The notes: a model not told the origin generated them from the sequence alone. DNA of 64,000 bases from Pectobacterium sp013449375 (GCF_048593165.1 NZ_CP184271.1), one strand, 5' to 3'; counted from the first letter of the stretch, positions 8,598 to 17,431 are shown. Numbers and translations are program-made.

Positions 8598-9059
8598 TTA
8601 GTTCGGTGTGACAGGTTTTAGGAACAGTGCTCTTTCTGCTTCTCTGCGGCGCAAAAGTCCTTCTACAACTTGTTCGCCATCTTTATCCCAGCGTGGAAAT
8701 TGATCGGCAGCTGCACCATAGTCACCCTGATTCAGCAAGCGTAATAATGTCGATGCTTCTAGGCTTTCTACGCTGAGGTTGTAGGTAAATGACGTTAGGG
8801 CACCAAATTGGTTTCCGTTGAGATCCACGTTCACATAATGCTGTACACCGGTTTCCGCCGTCTTTAAGTCCTGACGTAACAGTAAGTCGGCTTCCTGAAG
8901 CGTAATGCCGCTATCAAAATTTTCATCTGGCAGTATCAAATGTCCATACCCAATGGTCCATCTGCCAGCGGTATCGAGATACTTTGTTAATTTCAGTCCT
9001 TCAAAGCTCTTAATGAGATCGAGACCAGCTTCATTGATCGTTTCAGGAATGTTAGCCAT
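8598..9059 (-). CDS. GH24 lysozyme (T4/P21 endolysin type)
   Basis: A 153-residue muramidase that would cleave the MurNAc-GlcNAc bond of peptidoglycan. The GH24 catalytic triad shows the exact spacing Glu20-x8-Asp29-x5-Thr35, in SFEG, YLDTAG and WTIGYGH. Further family features are GALTSFTYNL and the C-terminal RRREAERALFL. There is no signal peptide or SAR-type N-terminal helix, so export would need a holin or another route. The start overlaps the end of the DUF2589 gene by 8 bp and has an AGAGGA site, showing tight operon coupling. No tail, capsid or other phage genes are nearby, so this is not simply a prophage remnant. Confidence 0.92.
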   Translation of the reverse strand: MANIPETINEAGLDLIKSFEGLKLTKYLDTAGRWTIGYGHLILPDENFDSGITLQEADLLLRQDLKTAETGVQHYVNVDLNGNQFGALTSFTYNLSVESLEASTLLRLLNQGDYGAAADQFPRWDKDGEQVVEGLLRRREAERALFLKPVTPN

Positions 9060-9648
9060 TATTTTTTTCCTCTTGTGTTATTTTGGGGAGAACGAGATTG
9101 GTATAGTCATCAATTAATCGCATGAGGCTTTCTGGAGGTTCGAGCGCAGTGAACTGCATCTCTATATCGACGTGCTGACTATTTCTGCCTTTTTTGTTTT
9201 TGCCTGAAGGCGACATACTGACGTGAAAATTACTGATGTTATAATCGTTTAAAGGCGAGGCTATTTCGTCCTTACTTACCGCATCGGTTCTCACCGTCAT
9301 TTGCACTTTCATTTTTTCCAGCATCAACCCCCTTGGGGTAGAAAGGGCAACCAGCGGCAGTTCGACGTGGTGTCGAGAATCGAGTTGAATAGAAACTGTC
9401 TTTGGGGTTAACGCGCCATCAGCGCCACGTTCAAAAAAAGGGTCGAGCGTTTTCTGATATTGGTGAGCGATAAATTGATTGGCTGCGGTAGCGGCATGCT
9501 GCATGCCGCGAGCGATATCTGCTAATGTTAACGCCTTTGATGATGGCGTCACTTGATCATTTAGCGTGGAATGCGGATTTTCCCCTTGGGAGGGACCGAC
9601 ATTCTCTTTTTTTTTATTTTTTCCCGTTATCCAATTTTTTAATGACAT
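9052..9648 (-). CDS. DUF2589 family protein, first gene of the lysozyme operon
   Basis: A 198-residue protein, paralogous to the one at 3800-4429. It has a lysine-rich N-terminus (ITGKNKKKE), a helical part (LADIARGMQHAATAANQFI), a beta-rich middle (VELPLVALSTPRGLMLEK) and the C-terminal motif EPPESLMRLIDDYTNLV. There is no signal peptide. It overlaps the lysozyme gene by 8 bp and is transcribed divergently from the LuxR-type regulator at 10080. The function of the family is unknown to me. Having one DUF2589 gene lead the lysozyme operon and another lead the NRPS/PKS operon argues that the two operons belong together. Confidence 0.75.
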   Translation of the reverse strand: MSLKNWITGKNKKKENVGPSQGENPHSTLNDQVTPSSKALTLADIARGMQHAATAANQFIAHQYQKTLDPFFERGADGALTPKTVSIQLDSRHHVELPLVALSTPRGLMLEKMKVQMTVRTDAVSKDEIASPLNDYNISNFHVSMSPSGKNKKGRNSQHVDIEMQFTALEPPESLMRLIDDYTNLVLPKITQEEKNNG

Positions 9649-10079
9649 ACTTTTTCCTTATATTATTTCCCATAATGATAAAAATAAAATCATGAAGGAA
9701 ATAAATGACAGCTTGGAGAAACGTTAACAGCTAAGGAGAGTGAGATACATCAGTCATTGTGTTAGCGATGTCATGTAATATGACATAGGCCATTTATTTG
9801 TTTTTTAAAGTTCATTGTGCTAAATACTTTATACGTTGATGAAATCATTACTCCATTAGATCTTATTTTAAGATAATATTTCATTGCTAATGGTATTCCT
9901 TCTTGGGGTTTTTGACTGAAGTTATTATGTCAGTATGTTCGAGTAAATATAGATGTGTCTATAAGATAAACGGCATATGCCAAATGGCGTGATATCATAT
10001 CTTTAAAAATAGGCTAAAACTTCTTAGAGGGCATTTTTAAATATGGCATTTTAAAATAAAGCTAAATGGAGATTGCACA
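9649..10079. promoter_or_regulatory. AT-rich divergent control region between the DUF2589-lysozyme operon and the LuxR-type regulator
   Basis: About 430 bp of very AT-rich sequence with no convincing gene on either strand. It must hold the promoters of both divergent units. Many near-TATAAT hexamers are present, so no single promoter can be chosen by eye. The low GC compared with the metY operon points to horizontal acquisition. Confidence 0.5.
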
Positions 10080-10694
10080 GTGAATGTTCTTATTATTGAT
10101 AAATCCCCTGTTTTTATTCAGGGATTATCTGTTGGGCTGAATGATTTTATGCACGATGTCAATATTGTTGGCGTAAAGGAAATTGACGATGTATGGCCTT
10201 GTCTTGAGAGGATGAAAAACGCTTTTATTTTACTGAATTGTAATAAAGAAAATGGAGAGTACAGTCTTTTCCTGGAAACGCTGCATGAGAAATATATTGG
10301 TGTCAGTGTGATTATTATGGTCGATTCTATTGAAAGACATATTTTGAATAACTATCTGAAACACCATGTTATGGGAGTCGTTCTTAAAACATCGCCCGTT
10401 GATTTTATTGCTCAGGCATTAAAAACCGTGTCGATGGGTATGGTCTGTTTACCGGATGATGGCGTGATCTATGAAGGGTGGAGTGTTGATAACAGTGTAA
10501 AAGGAAAACTGAGTGAGAGGCAGCATGAGGTTCTGCAACTGATTGCATCAGGCGCTTCTAATAAACAAATTAGTCGGACATTAAACATCAGTGCAGGAAC
10601 CGTGAAGTCGCATTTGGAGTCGATTTTCAGGCGACTTAATGTGCGTAACCGAACACAGGCTGCGATCGTACTATTAGAAGAAGAACGAAGATAA
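10080..10694 (+). CDS. LuxR/NarL-type regulator with a degenerate receiver domain
   Basis: A 204-residue protein starting at GTG 10080, with GGAG 8 bp upstream. Residues 1-120 have a response-regulator receiver fold. The phosphoacceptor is Asn53 (FILLNCN, where NarL-type proteins have LLDLNMP), and the N-terminal acidic pair is reduced to Asp7-Lys8. The conserved Lys (VVLKTSP) is kept. Residues 138-200 form a typical LuxR-type DNA-binding domain (LSERQHEVLQLIASGASNKQISRTLNI, GTVKSHLESIFRRLNVRNR; only partial runs quoted here by motif). It is therefore likely a phosphorylation-independent regulator, perhaps sensing a ligand or partner protein. Divergence from the lysozyme operon makes that operon and the synthetase locus its probable targets. 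No histidine kinase is adjacent. Confidence 0.9.
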   Translation: MNVLIIDKSPVFIQGLSVGLNDFMHDVNIVGVKEIDDVWPCLERMKNAFILLNCNKENGEYSLFLETLHEKYIGVSVIIMVDSIERHILNNYLKHHVMGVVLKTSPVDFIAQALKTVSMGMVCLPDDGVIYEGWSVDNSVKGKLSERQHEVLQLIASGASNKQISRTLNISAGTVKSHLESIFRRLNVRNRTQAAIVLLEEERR

Positions 10695-10886
10695 GTTTCG
10701 TCTTATTACATTATTTAGCTGTGGTGTTATTAAAGCATCAGGGAATCCCACTGCGTCATCTTTTTTCGCCATTTCAGGTACCCGTGCCTTTCTTCGACGG
10801 TTAGCCTGCTTTGCGTCTGACATGACGACAGTTTATAAAAGTAAAAGACCCATCGCCGTGAGCCGCCTCCTGGTGGCCGATGATTC

Positions 10887-10915
10887 TTGACAAAGATGCG
10901 TATTGCGCGTATAAG
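10887..10915 (+). promoter_or_regulatory. Sigma70 promoter of metY and the nusA operon
   Basis: A consensus -35 TTGACA at 10887-10892 and TATAAG at 10910-10915 are separated by exactly 17 bp, about 75 bp upstream of the tRNA gene. This fits the known P(metY) arrangement in E. coli, where the tRNA and rimP-nusA-infB are transcribed together. Confidence 0.8.
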
Positions 10916-10990
10916 AATCGCCTTCGAACCAATCCTATGGATGACTTGCATTTCTGGAGTTGTCAGCGTAGTATTTGCCACGTTTTCGGA

Positions 10991-11067
<77 letters not shown>

Positions 11068-11201
11068 CTTAACTTCCAGTAAAGTGTTTTTTCAAATACG
11101 TTCTTCACTCAATTTTTCTCTCTTTTTGCAGTGATTTTTGAAAAAATCCTTCACCGAAAGTTATGCCGCGCTGGTTTGCGGTATTAGGGTCCAGTTGCAT
11201 A

Positions 11202-11228
11202 AAGCCCCGATTTTTCGGGGTTTTTTGT
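11202..11228 (+). terminator. Intrinsic terminator between metY and rimP
   Basis: The stem GCCCCGA / TCGGGG with a short T loop is followed by TTTTTT. It would end a fraction of transcripts after the tRNA and so set the ratio of tRNA to the nusA operon mRNA. Confidence 0.75.
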
Positions 11229-11247
11229 TATTTGGCAACAAACAACT

Positions 11248-11268
11248 GGGCTATTAGGCCCTTTTTTT
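11248..11268 (+). terminator. Second weak terminator-like hairpin before rimP
   Basis: GGGC / GCCC with a six-base loop is followed by seven T residues, 20 bp after the first terminator. The stem is short, so it is probably leaky. Together the pair form a leader attenuating the nusA operon, whose control by NusA itself is known in E. coli. Confidence 0.55.
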
Positions 11269-11285
11269 ATGTCTTGGGGGTGGGC

Positions 11286-11738
11286 TTGTCCACATTAGAG
11301 CAAAAATTAACAGAGATGATTTCAGCACCCGTGGCCGCATTAGGCTACGAATTAGTTGGGATTGAGTTCATCCGCAGTCGCCAATCGACACTGCGTATCT
11401 ATATTGATAGTGAAGATGGCATCACTGTTGATGATTGTGCTGATGTCAGCCACCAGGTCAGTGCGGTATTGGACGTCGAAGATCCCATCACTGTAGCCTA
11501 TAACCTGGAAGTGTCGTCTCCAGGGCTTGAGCGTCCCTTGTTCACGGCAGAACACTATCTGCGTTTCATCGGTGAAGAGGTGACCGTGGTACTGCGTATG
11601 GCAGTCCAGAATCGCCGTAAATGGTTGGGTGTAATCAAAGCTGTTGACGGCGAAATGATCACCATAACAGTGGAAGGCAAAGATGAAGTATTCGCGCTGA
11701 GCAACATTCAGAAAGCGAATCTTGTACCCCACTTTTAA
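11286..11738 (+). CDS. rimP: Ribosome maturation factor RimP
   Basis: A 150-residue protein needed for 30S subunit maturation, almost identical to the E. coli protein from STLEQKLTEMI to the end NIQKANLVPHF. The start is TTG 11286, which reproduces the family N-terminus and has a GGGGG stretch just upstream; starts further upstream would translate the terminator sequences. It is the first protein gene of the metY-nusA-infB operon, 21 bp before nusA. Confidence 0.96.
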   Translation: MSTLEQKLTEMISAPVAALGYELVGIEFIRSRQSTLRIYIDSEDGITVDDCADVSHQVSAVLDVEDPITVAYNLEVSSPGLERPLFTAEHYLRFIGEEVTVVLRMAVQNRRKWLGVIKAVDGEMITITVEGKDEVFALSNIQKANLVPHF

Positions 11739-11759
11739 AGTTTGGATGAGGCAACGAGG

Positions 11760-13289
11760 ATGAACAAAGAGATTCTGGCTGTTGTTGAAGCAGTTTCCAA
11801 TGAGAAAGCCGTCCCGCGCGAGAAGATTTTTGAAGCGCTGGAAACCGCACTGGCGACAGCGACCAAGAAAAAATACGAACAGGAAATTGATGTTCGCGTC
11901 AGTATCGATCGCAAAACGGGCGATTTTGATACCTTCCGTCGTTGGTTAGTGGTAAATGAAGTCACTCAGCCAACGCGTGAAATTACGCTTGAAGCCGCGC
12001 AGTTCGAAGATCCTGCCCTTGATATTGGCGGTTATGTTGAAGATCAAATCGAATCTGTAACCTTTGACCGTATTACGACGCAAACGGCAAAACAGGTTAT
12101 CGTACAGAAAGTGCGTGAAGCCGAACGTGCGATGGTGGTTGATCAGTTCCGTGAGCAAGAAGGCGAGATTATCACCGGTGTCGTGAAGAAGGTGAACCGT
12201 GATAATATTTCGCTTGAAGTCAGACCAATCGATGGATCTAACACCAGCGCAGAAGCGGTAATCGGCCGCGAAGATATGCTGCCTCGTGAGAATTTCCGCC
12301 CTGGCGACCGTATTCGTGGCGTACTGTATTCTGTTCGTCCTGAAGCTCGCGGTGCTCAACTGTTTGTCAGCCGTTCCCGTCCGGAAATGCTGGTTGAACT
12401 CTTCCGCATTGAAGTGCCAGAAATCGGTGAAGAAGTTATCGAGATTAAGGCTGCGGCCCGCGATCCGGGTTCACGTGCGAAAATCGCAGTGAAGACGAAT
12501 GACAAGCGTATCGATCCTGTCGGTGCTTGTGTGGGTATGCGTGGCGCACGCGTGCAGGCGGTTTCCAGTGAACTGGGTGGCGAGCGTATTGACATCATTC
12601 TGTGGGATGACAATTCTGCACAGTTTGTGATCAATGCCATGGCGCCTGCCGATGTTGTCTCGATCGTGGTTGATGAAGATACCTGCACGATGGATATCGC
12701 CGTTGAGTCGAGCAACCTAGCTCAGGCGATTGGTCGTAACGGGCAAAACGTGCGTTTGGCTTCCCAACTGCTGAAACAGCATCGTTCAGACGACCGTTGG
12801 GAACTGAACGTGATGACAGTGGAAGATCTTCAGGCCAAACATCAGGCTGAAGCACATGCTGCAATCGACGTCTTTACCAAGCACCTTGATATTGATGACG
12901 AGTTTGCCACCGTGCTGGTAGAAGAAGGTTTCTCCTCACTTGAAGAACTGGCCTACGTGCCAATCAAGGAACTGCTGGCTATCGAAGGCCTTGATGAAGA
13001 AACCGTTGAAGCATTGCGTGAGCGTGCGAAAGCCGCATTAACCACGCTGGCACTGGCGCATGAAGAAAGCCTGGGTGACGGTCAACCTGCTGAAGATTTG
13101 CTTAGCTTGCCTGGGCTGTCGCGTGAGTTGGCGTTCAAGCTTGCTGCGATCGGTGTTTGTACGCTGGAAGATCTTGCTGAACAGGGCGTTGACGACCTGA
13201 CCGATATTGAAGAGCTCAATGATGAGCAAGCGGGCGAATTGATTATGGCCGCACGTAATATCTGTTGGTTTGGCGACGACAACGAATAA
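11760..13289 (+). CDS. nusA: Transcription termination/antitermination factor NusA
   Basis: NusA binds RNA polymerase and controls pausing, termination and antitermination. From ATG 11760 (GAGG site directly before) it has 509 residues: an N-terminal RNAP-binding domain, S1 (ITGVVKKVNRDNISL), KH1 and KH2 (GMRGARVQAV, AIGRNGQNVRLASQL) and two acidic repeats ending in NICWFGDD. E. coli NusA has 495 residues. The difference lies in two places: the S1 region, where VRPIDGSNTS replaces the shorter LGNN, and LLKQHRSDDR between the second KH domain and WELNVMTV. Both are in frame and the surrounding sequence is highly conserved, so the gene is surely functional. Confidence 0.97.
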   Translation: MNKEILAVVEAVSNEKAVPREKIFEALETALATATKKKYEQEIDVRVSIDRKTGDFDTFRRWLVVNEVTQPTREITLEAAQFEDPALDIGGYVEDQIESVTFDRITTQTAKQVIVQKVREAERAMVVDQFREQEGEIITGVVKKVNRDNISLEVRPIDGSNTSAEAVIGREDMLPRENFRPGDRIRGVLYSVRPEARGAQLFVSRSRPEMLVELFRIEVPEIGEEVIEIKAAARDPGSRAKIAVKTNDKRIDPVGACVGMRGARVQAVSSELGGERIDIILWDDNSAQFVINAMAPADVVSIVVDEDTCTMDIAVESSNLAQAIGRNGQNVRLASQLLKQHRSDDRWELNVMTVEDLQAKHQAEAHAAIDVFTKHLDIDDEFATVLVEEGFSSLEELAYVPIKELLAIEGLDEETVEALRERAKAALTTLALAHEESLGDGQPAEDLLSLPGLSRELAFKLAAIGVCTLEDLAEQGVDDLTDIEELNDEQAGELIMAARNICWFGDDNE

Positions 13290-13314
13290 CGAACTGTAGC
13301 AGGAAAGGAACAGC

Positions 13315-16014
13315 ATGACAGATGTAACCGTAAAATCGCTGGCCGCAGAGATTCAAACTCCGGTTGACCGCCTGATACAGCAGTTTGCTGATGCGGGAAT
13401 GACCAAGTCTGCATCGGACGCTGTGACCCAGCAGGAAAAAGAAACACTATTGGCGCACCTGAACCGCGATCGCGGTAATGCGCAAGGTAAACTGACGCTG
13501 CAACGTAAAACGCGCAGCACGTTAAATGTCCCTAGCACTGGCGGTAAAAGTAAGTCGGTGCAGATCGAAGTCCGCAAGACACGCACTTATGTAAAACGCG
13601 ATCCGATTGATGCCCAACAGGCGGAAGCGGAAGAGCAGGCACGGCGTGAAGCGGAAGAACAGGCACAACGTGCCGCTGAAGAGCAGGCTAAACGCGAAGC
13701 TGAACTGCGCGAAGCTGCTGAGAAAGCGAAGCGTGCTGCCGACGAGCAAGCCAAACGTGAAGCCGCTGAAAAAGCTAAGCGTGATGTAGCGGAAAAAGAA
13801 AAAGTGACGAACCAACAAAACGAAAATATGACCAAGCCAGCCCAGGCTGAGAAAGCGAAGCGCGAAGCGGAAGCTGCCGAACTTAAGCGTAAAGCGGAAG
13901 AAGCAGCACGTCTGAAAGTTGAAGAAGAAGCCCGTCGCATTGCTGAAGAAGCCCGTCGTATGGCCGAAGAGAATGCCGGACGTTGGGAAGCGGAAAGCGC
14001 TAAACCTGAAGAGTCTGCCGATTATCATGTGACGACGTCTCATCATGCCCGTGAAGCGGAAGATGAAAATGACCGTCAGGTTGAAGGCGAACGCCGCAGC
14101 CGCAGCCGCGCTGGCAAAGTAACCAAGCAGAAGAAAGGCAATCGCCAGTCTGAGTCCAAAGCTGACCGCGAAGAAGCGCGTGCGGTTACCCGTGGCGGTA
14201 AAGGCAAGCGTAAGCCAAGCTCACTGCAACAGAGCTTCAATAAGCCTGTTCAGGCGGTTAACCGTGATGTTGTGATTGGTGAAACGGTTACCGTTGCTGA
14301 ACTGGCTAACAAAATGGCCGTTAAAGGCTCTCAGGTCATCAAAGTGATGATGAAACTGGGCGCGATGGCAACGATCAACCAGGTTATCGACCAGGAAACC
14401 GCGCAACTTGTTGCGGAAGAGATGGGTCATAAAGTCATCCTGCGTCGTGAGAACGAGCTGGAAGAAGCGGTAATGAGCGACCGTGATACGGGTGTTGCAG
14501 CAGAAGCGCGTGCCCCTGTCGTAACCATCATGGGTCACGTTGACCACGGTAAAACCTCTCTGCTTGACTATATTCGTTCAACCAAGGTCGCAGCGGGTGA
14601 AGCGGGTGGGATTACCCAGCACATCGGTGCTTACCACGTTGAAACTGACAATGGCATGATTACGTTCCTGGATACACCGGGACACGCCGCGTTTACCGCA
14701 ATGCGTGCTCGTGGTGCTCAGGCAACGGATATCGTGGTACTGGTTGTGGCGGCGGATGACGGCGTAATGCCTCAGACCATCGAAGCTATCCAGCACGCGA
14801 AAGCCGCTCAGGTTCCGGTTGTGGTTGCAGTCAACAAAATCGATAAACCTGAAGCCGATCCCGATCGTGTGAAAACCGAACTGTCTCAGTACGGCGTCAT
14901 GCCGGAAGAGTGGGGCGGCGAATCTCAGTTTGTCCACGTATCTGCTAAAGCCGGTACGGGCATCGACGAACTGCTGGATGCGATTCTGTTGCAGGCCGAA
15001 GTTCTGGAACTGAAAGCCGTCCGTAGCGGCATGGCAAACGGTGTAGTGATCGAATCCTTCCTGGATAAAGGTCGTGGCCCGGTTGCAACCGTACTGGTTC
15101 GCGAAGGTACGCTGAATAAAGGCGACATCGTTCTGTGCGGTTTCGAATATGGCCGTGTTCGTGCTATGCGTGATGAATTAGGTCGCGAAATTACATCTGC
15201 GGGTCCTTCTATTCCTGTCGAAATTCTTGGTCTGTCCGGCGTACCTGCCGCGGGCGATGAGGCGACGGTTGTTCGTGACGAGAAGAAAGCGCGTGAAGTG
15301 GCCTTGTATCGTCAGGGTAAATTCCGTGAAGTTAAACTGGCCCGTCAGCAGAAATCTAAACTGGAAAACATGTTTGCCAACATGACGGAAGGTGAAGTTT
15401 CTGAACTGAACATCGTGCTTAAATCTGACGTTCAGGGTTCTTGCGAAGCGATTTCCGATTCACTGCAGAAACTGTCTACTGATGAAGTGAAAGTGAAGAT
15501 CGTGGGTTCCGGTGTGGGCGGTATCACAGAAACGGATGCCACGCTGGCAGCCGCTTCGAATGCGATTATCCTTGGCTTTAACGTTCGTGCAGATGCATCA
15601 GCACGCCGCATCGTGGAATCAGAAAGCCTGGATCTGCGTTATTACTCCGTCATTTATGACTTGCTCGACGAAGTAAAACAGGCGATGAGCGGTATGTTGG
15701 CGCCGGAATACAAGCAAGAGATTATCGGTCTGGCCGAAGTCCGTGATGTCTTTAAATCACCGAAATTTGGCGCTATCGCAGGTTGTATGGTGACGGAAGG
15801 TATCGTTAAGCGTCACAACAAGATCCGCGTACTGCGTGACAACGTGGTGATCTACGAAGGCGAGCTGGAATCTCTGCGCCGCTTCAAAGATGACGTTAAC
15901 GAAGTCCGTAACGGTATGGAATGTGGTATCGGCGTGAAGAACTACAACGACGTTCGCCCTGGCGATATGATCGAAGTCTTTGAAACGATTGAGATCAAAC
16001 GTACGATCGCGTAA
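13315..16014 (+). CDS. infB: Translation initiation factor IF-2
   Basis: An 899-residue GTPase that brings fMet-tRNA to the 30S subunit. Residues 1-50 are the IF2N domain. Residues about 98-220 form a long charged helix rich in EEQAKREAEE-type repeats. A second IF2N-like part follows near 320. The G domain begins at about 400 with GHVDHGKTSLLD, DTPGHAAF and NKIDKPEA, followed by domains II-IV. The length agrees with E. coli (890). As in E. coli, shorter forms from internal starts are possible, but I cannot fix them by eye. It lies 25 bp after nusA with AAAGGA before its ATG. Confidence 0.98.
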   Translation: MTDVTVKSLAAEIQTPVDRLIQQFADAGMTKSASDAVTQQEKETLLAHLNRDRGNAQGKLTLQRKTRSTLNVPSTGGKSKSVQIEVRKTRTYVKRDPIDAQQAEAEEQARREAEEQAQRAAEEQAKREAELREAAEKAKRAADEQAKREAAEKAKRDVAEKEKVTNQQNENMTKPAQAEKAKREAEAAELKRKAEEAARLKVEEEARRIAEEARRMAEENAGRWEAESAKPEESADYHVTTSHHAREAEDENDRQVEGERRSRSRAGKVTKQKKGNRQSESKADREEARAVTRGGKGKRKPSSLQQSFNKPVQAVNRDVVIGETVTVAELANKMAVKGSQVIKVMMKLGAMATINQVIDQETAQLVAEEMGHKVILRRENELEEAVMSDRDTGVAAEARAPVVTIMGHVDHGKTSLLDYIRSTKVAAGEAGGITQHIGAYHVETDNGMITFLDTPGHAAFTAMRARGAQATDIVVLVVAADDGVMPQTIEAIQHAKAAQVPVVVAVNKIDKPEADPDRVKTELSQYGVMPEEWGGESQFVHVSAKAGTGIDELLDAILLQAEVLELKAVRSGMANGVVIESFLDKGRGPVATVLVREGTLNKGDIVLCGFEYGRVRAMRDELGREITSAGPSIPVEILGLSGVPAAGDEATVVRDEKKAREVALYRQGKFREVKLARQQKSKLENMFANMTEGEVSELNIVLKSDVQGSCEAISDSLQKLSTDEVKVKIVGSGVGGITETDATLAAASNAIILGFNVRADASARRIVESESLDLRYYSVIYDLLDEVKQAMSGMLAPEYKQEIIGLAEVRDVFKSPKFGAIAGCMVTEGIVKRHNKIRVLRDNVVIYEGELESLRRFKDDVNEVRNGMECGIGVKNYNDVRPGDMIEVFETIEIKRTIA

Positions 16015-16047
16015 TCCGTTTTCAGCGACGACGTAAGTGATTCGTAA

Positions 16048-16072
16048 GGGGGGCCTAGTGCCCCCCGATTTT
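16048..16072 (+). terminator. GC-rich hairpin between infB and rbfA
   Basis: The stem GGGGGGC / GCCCCCC with a five-base loop is followed by GATTTTTA, 17 bp before the rbfA start. It looks like a leaky terminator or an mRNA processing barrier that lowers rbfA-truB expression relative to infB. Confidence 0.6.
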
Positions 16073-16088
16073 TACTGGAGAATTTATC

Positions 16089-16487
16089 ATGGCAAAAGAA
16101 TTCAGCCGCACCCAGCGCGTTGCGCAGGAAATGCAAAAAGAAATCGCCATTATCATTCAGCGTGAAGTGAAAGATCCGCGTATCGGCATGGCGACCGTAT
16201 CCGGTGTAGAAGTGTCTCGCGATCTGGCGTATGCCAAGGTTTTTGTGACCTTCCTGAATGATAACGAACCAGAGCAAGTTAAAACGGCAATAAAAGCACT
16301 TCAGGATGCGTCTGGCTTTATTCGTACCCTAGTTGGCAAGGCCATGCGTCTGCGTGTTGTTCCGGCCCTAACCTTCTCCTACGACAATTCGTTGGTTGAA
16401 GGAATGAGAATGTCCAATCTGGTGACCAATGTGGTCAGAAACGATACGGAACGCCGTTCTGTTACGGGCGAAGATCAGGAGGATTAA
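16089..16487 (+). CDS. rbfA: 30S ribosome-binding factor RbfA
   Basis: A 132-residue KH-like protein for 16S rRNA 5'-end maturation and cold adaptation. It begins MAKEFSRTQRVAQEMQKE and contains the conserved VKDPRIG and AKVFVTF. Its TAA overlaps the truB ATG by one base, so the two are translationally coupled. Confidence 0.97.
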   Translation: MAKEFSRTQRVAQEMQKEIAIIIQREVKDPRIGMATVSGVEVSRDLAYAKVFVTFLNDNEPEQVKTAIKALQDASGFIRTLVGKAMRLRVVPALTFSYDNSLVEGMRMSNLVTNVVRNDTERRSVTGEDQED

Positions 16488-17431
16488 TGAGTCGTCCTCG
16501 TCGCCGTGGCCGTGATATACACGGCGTATTGCTCGTAGATAAACCGCAAGGCGTGTCGTCTAATGATGTTTTGCAGAAGGTAAAACGGATTTTTAACGCC
16601 AACAGAGCGGGTCATACGGGGGCATTGGATCCATTAGCCACCGGCATGTTGCCGATTTGCCTTGGGGAAGCGACGAAGTTTTCCCAATACCTGCTGGATT
16701 CAGATAAGCGCTACCGCGTTATTGCTCGCCTTGGGCAACGAACCGACACCTCCGATGCCGACGGTAACGTGATTGAAGAACGTGTGATGGGTTTTTCTGC
16801 AACGGAACTGGATCAGGCGCTGGAAGGCTTTCGTGGTACCACGCAGCAAGTGCCATCGATGTACTCTGCGCTGAAATACCAGGGGCGTAAGCTGTATGAA
16901 TATGCCCGCCAGGGGCTGACGGTTCCGCGTGAAGCGCGTGAAATTACCGTGTACGAACTGCAGTTCATTCGCTGGGAAGGCGATGAGCTGGAACTGGAGA
17001 TCCACTGTTCGAAAGGGACGTACATCCGTACCATTATCGACGATTTGGGCGAAAAGCTGGGCTGTGGCGCACATGTGATTTACCTGCGGCGCTTGCAGGT
17101 TGCCACGTATCCTATCGAAAGAATGGTGACGCTGGAGCAGTTAGCCGCATTGGTCGAGCAGGCTCAGGCGCAAGAACTCTCGCCTTCACTGAGTCTCGAT
17201 CCTCTGCTTATGCCGATGGAAAGCCCGGTCATTGATTTTCCTGAAGTGAATTTGACACCCGTTGTCGCTGGTTATTTGAAGCTGGGACAGCCTGTTCAGG
17301 CCGCGAATGCGCCGCTGAACGGCATGGTGAGAATTACCGAAGGCGACGCGCACAAGTTTATCGGTATGGGGGAAATTGACGGTGATGGCCGCGTTGCGCC
17401 ACGGCGTCTGGTTGTTGAGTTTCCGGTATAA
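16487..17431 (+). CDS. truB: tRNA pseudouridine-55 synthase TruB
   Basis: A 314-residue enzyme, the same length as E. coli TruB, that converts U55 in the T loop of tRNAs to pseudouridine. The catalytic aspartate lies in GHTGALDPLATGML (about residue 48). KGTYIRTIIDDLG and the C-terminal PUA domain are present. The start overlaps the rbfA stop, and GGAGG lies inside the end of rbfA. Confidence 0.97.
   Translation: MSRPRRRGRDIHGVLLVDKPQGVSSNDVLQKVKRIFNANRAGHTGALDPLATGMLPICLGEATKFSQYLLDSDKRYRVIARLGQRTDTSDADGNVIEERVMGFSATELDQALEGFRGTTQQVPSMYSALKYQGRKLYEYARQGLTVPREAREITVYELQFIRWEGDELELEIHCSKGTYIRTIIDDLGEKLGCGAHVIYLRRLQVATYPIERMVTLEQLAALVEQAQAQELSPSLSLDPLLMPMESPVIDFPEVNLTPVVAGYLKLGQPVQAANAPLNGMVRITEGDAHKFIGMGEIDGDGRVAPRRLVVEFPV

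Noticed and set aside
10730..10981. An 83-codon minus-strand frame between the LuxR-type gene and metY.
   Set aside because: It overlaps the strong metY promoter and leader and has no family features; probably chance.
13522..14046. Long minus-strand frames over the IF-2 N-terminal repeats.
   Set aside because: They are shadows of the repetitive Ala/Glu/Lys/Arg codons of infB.
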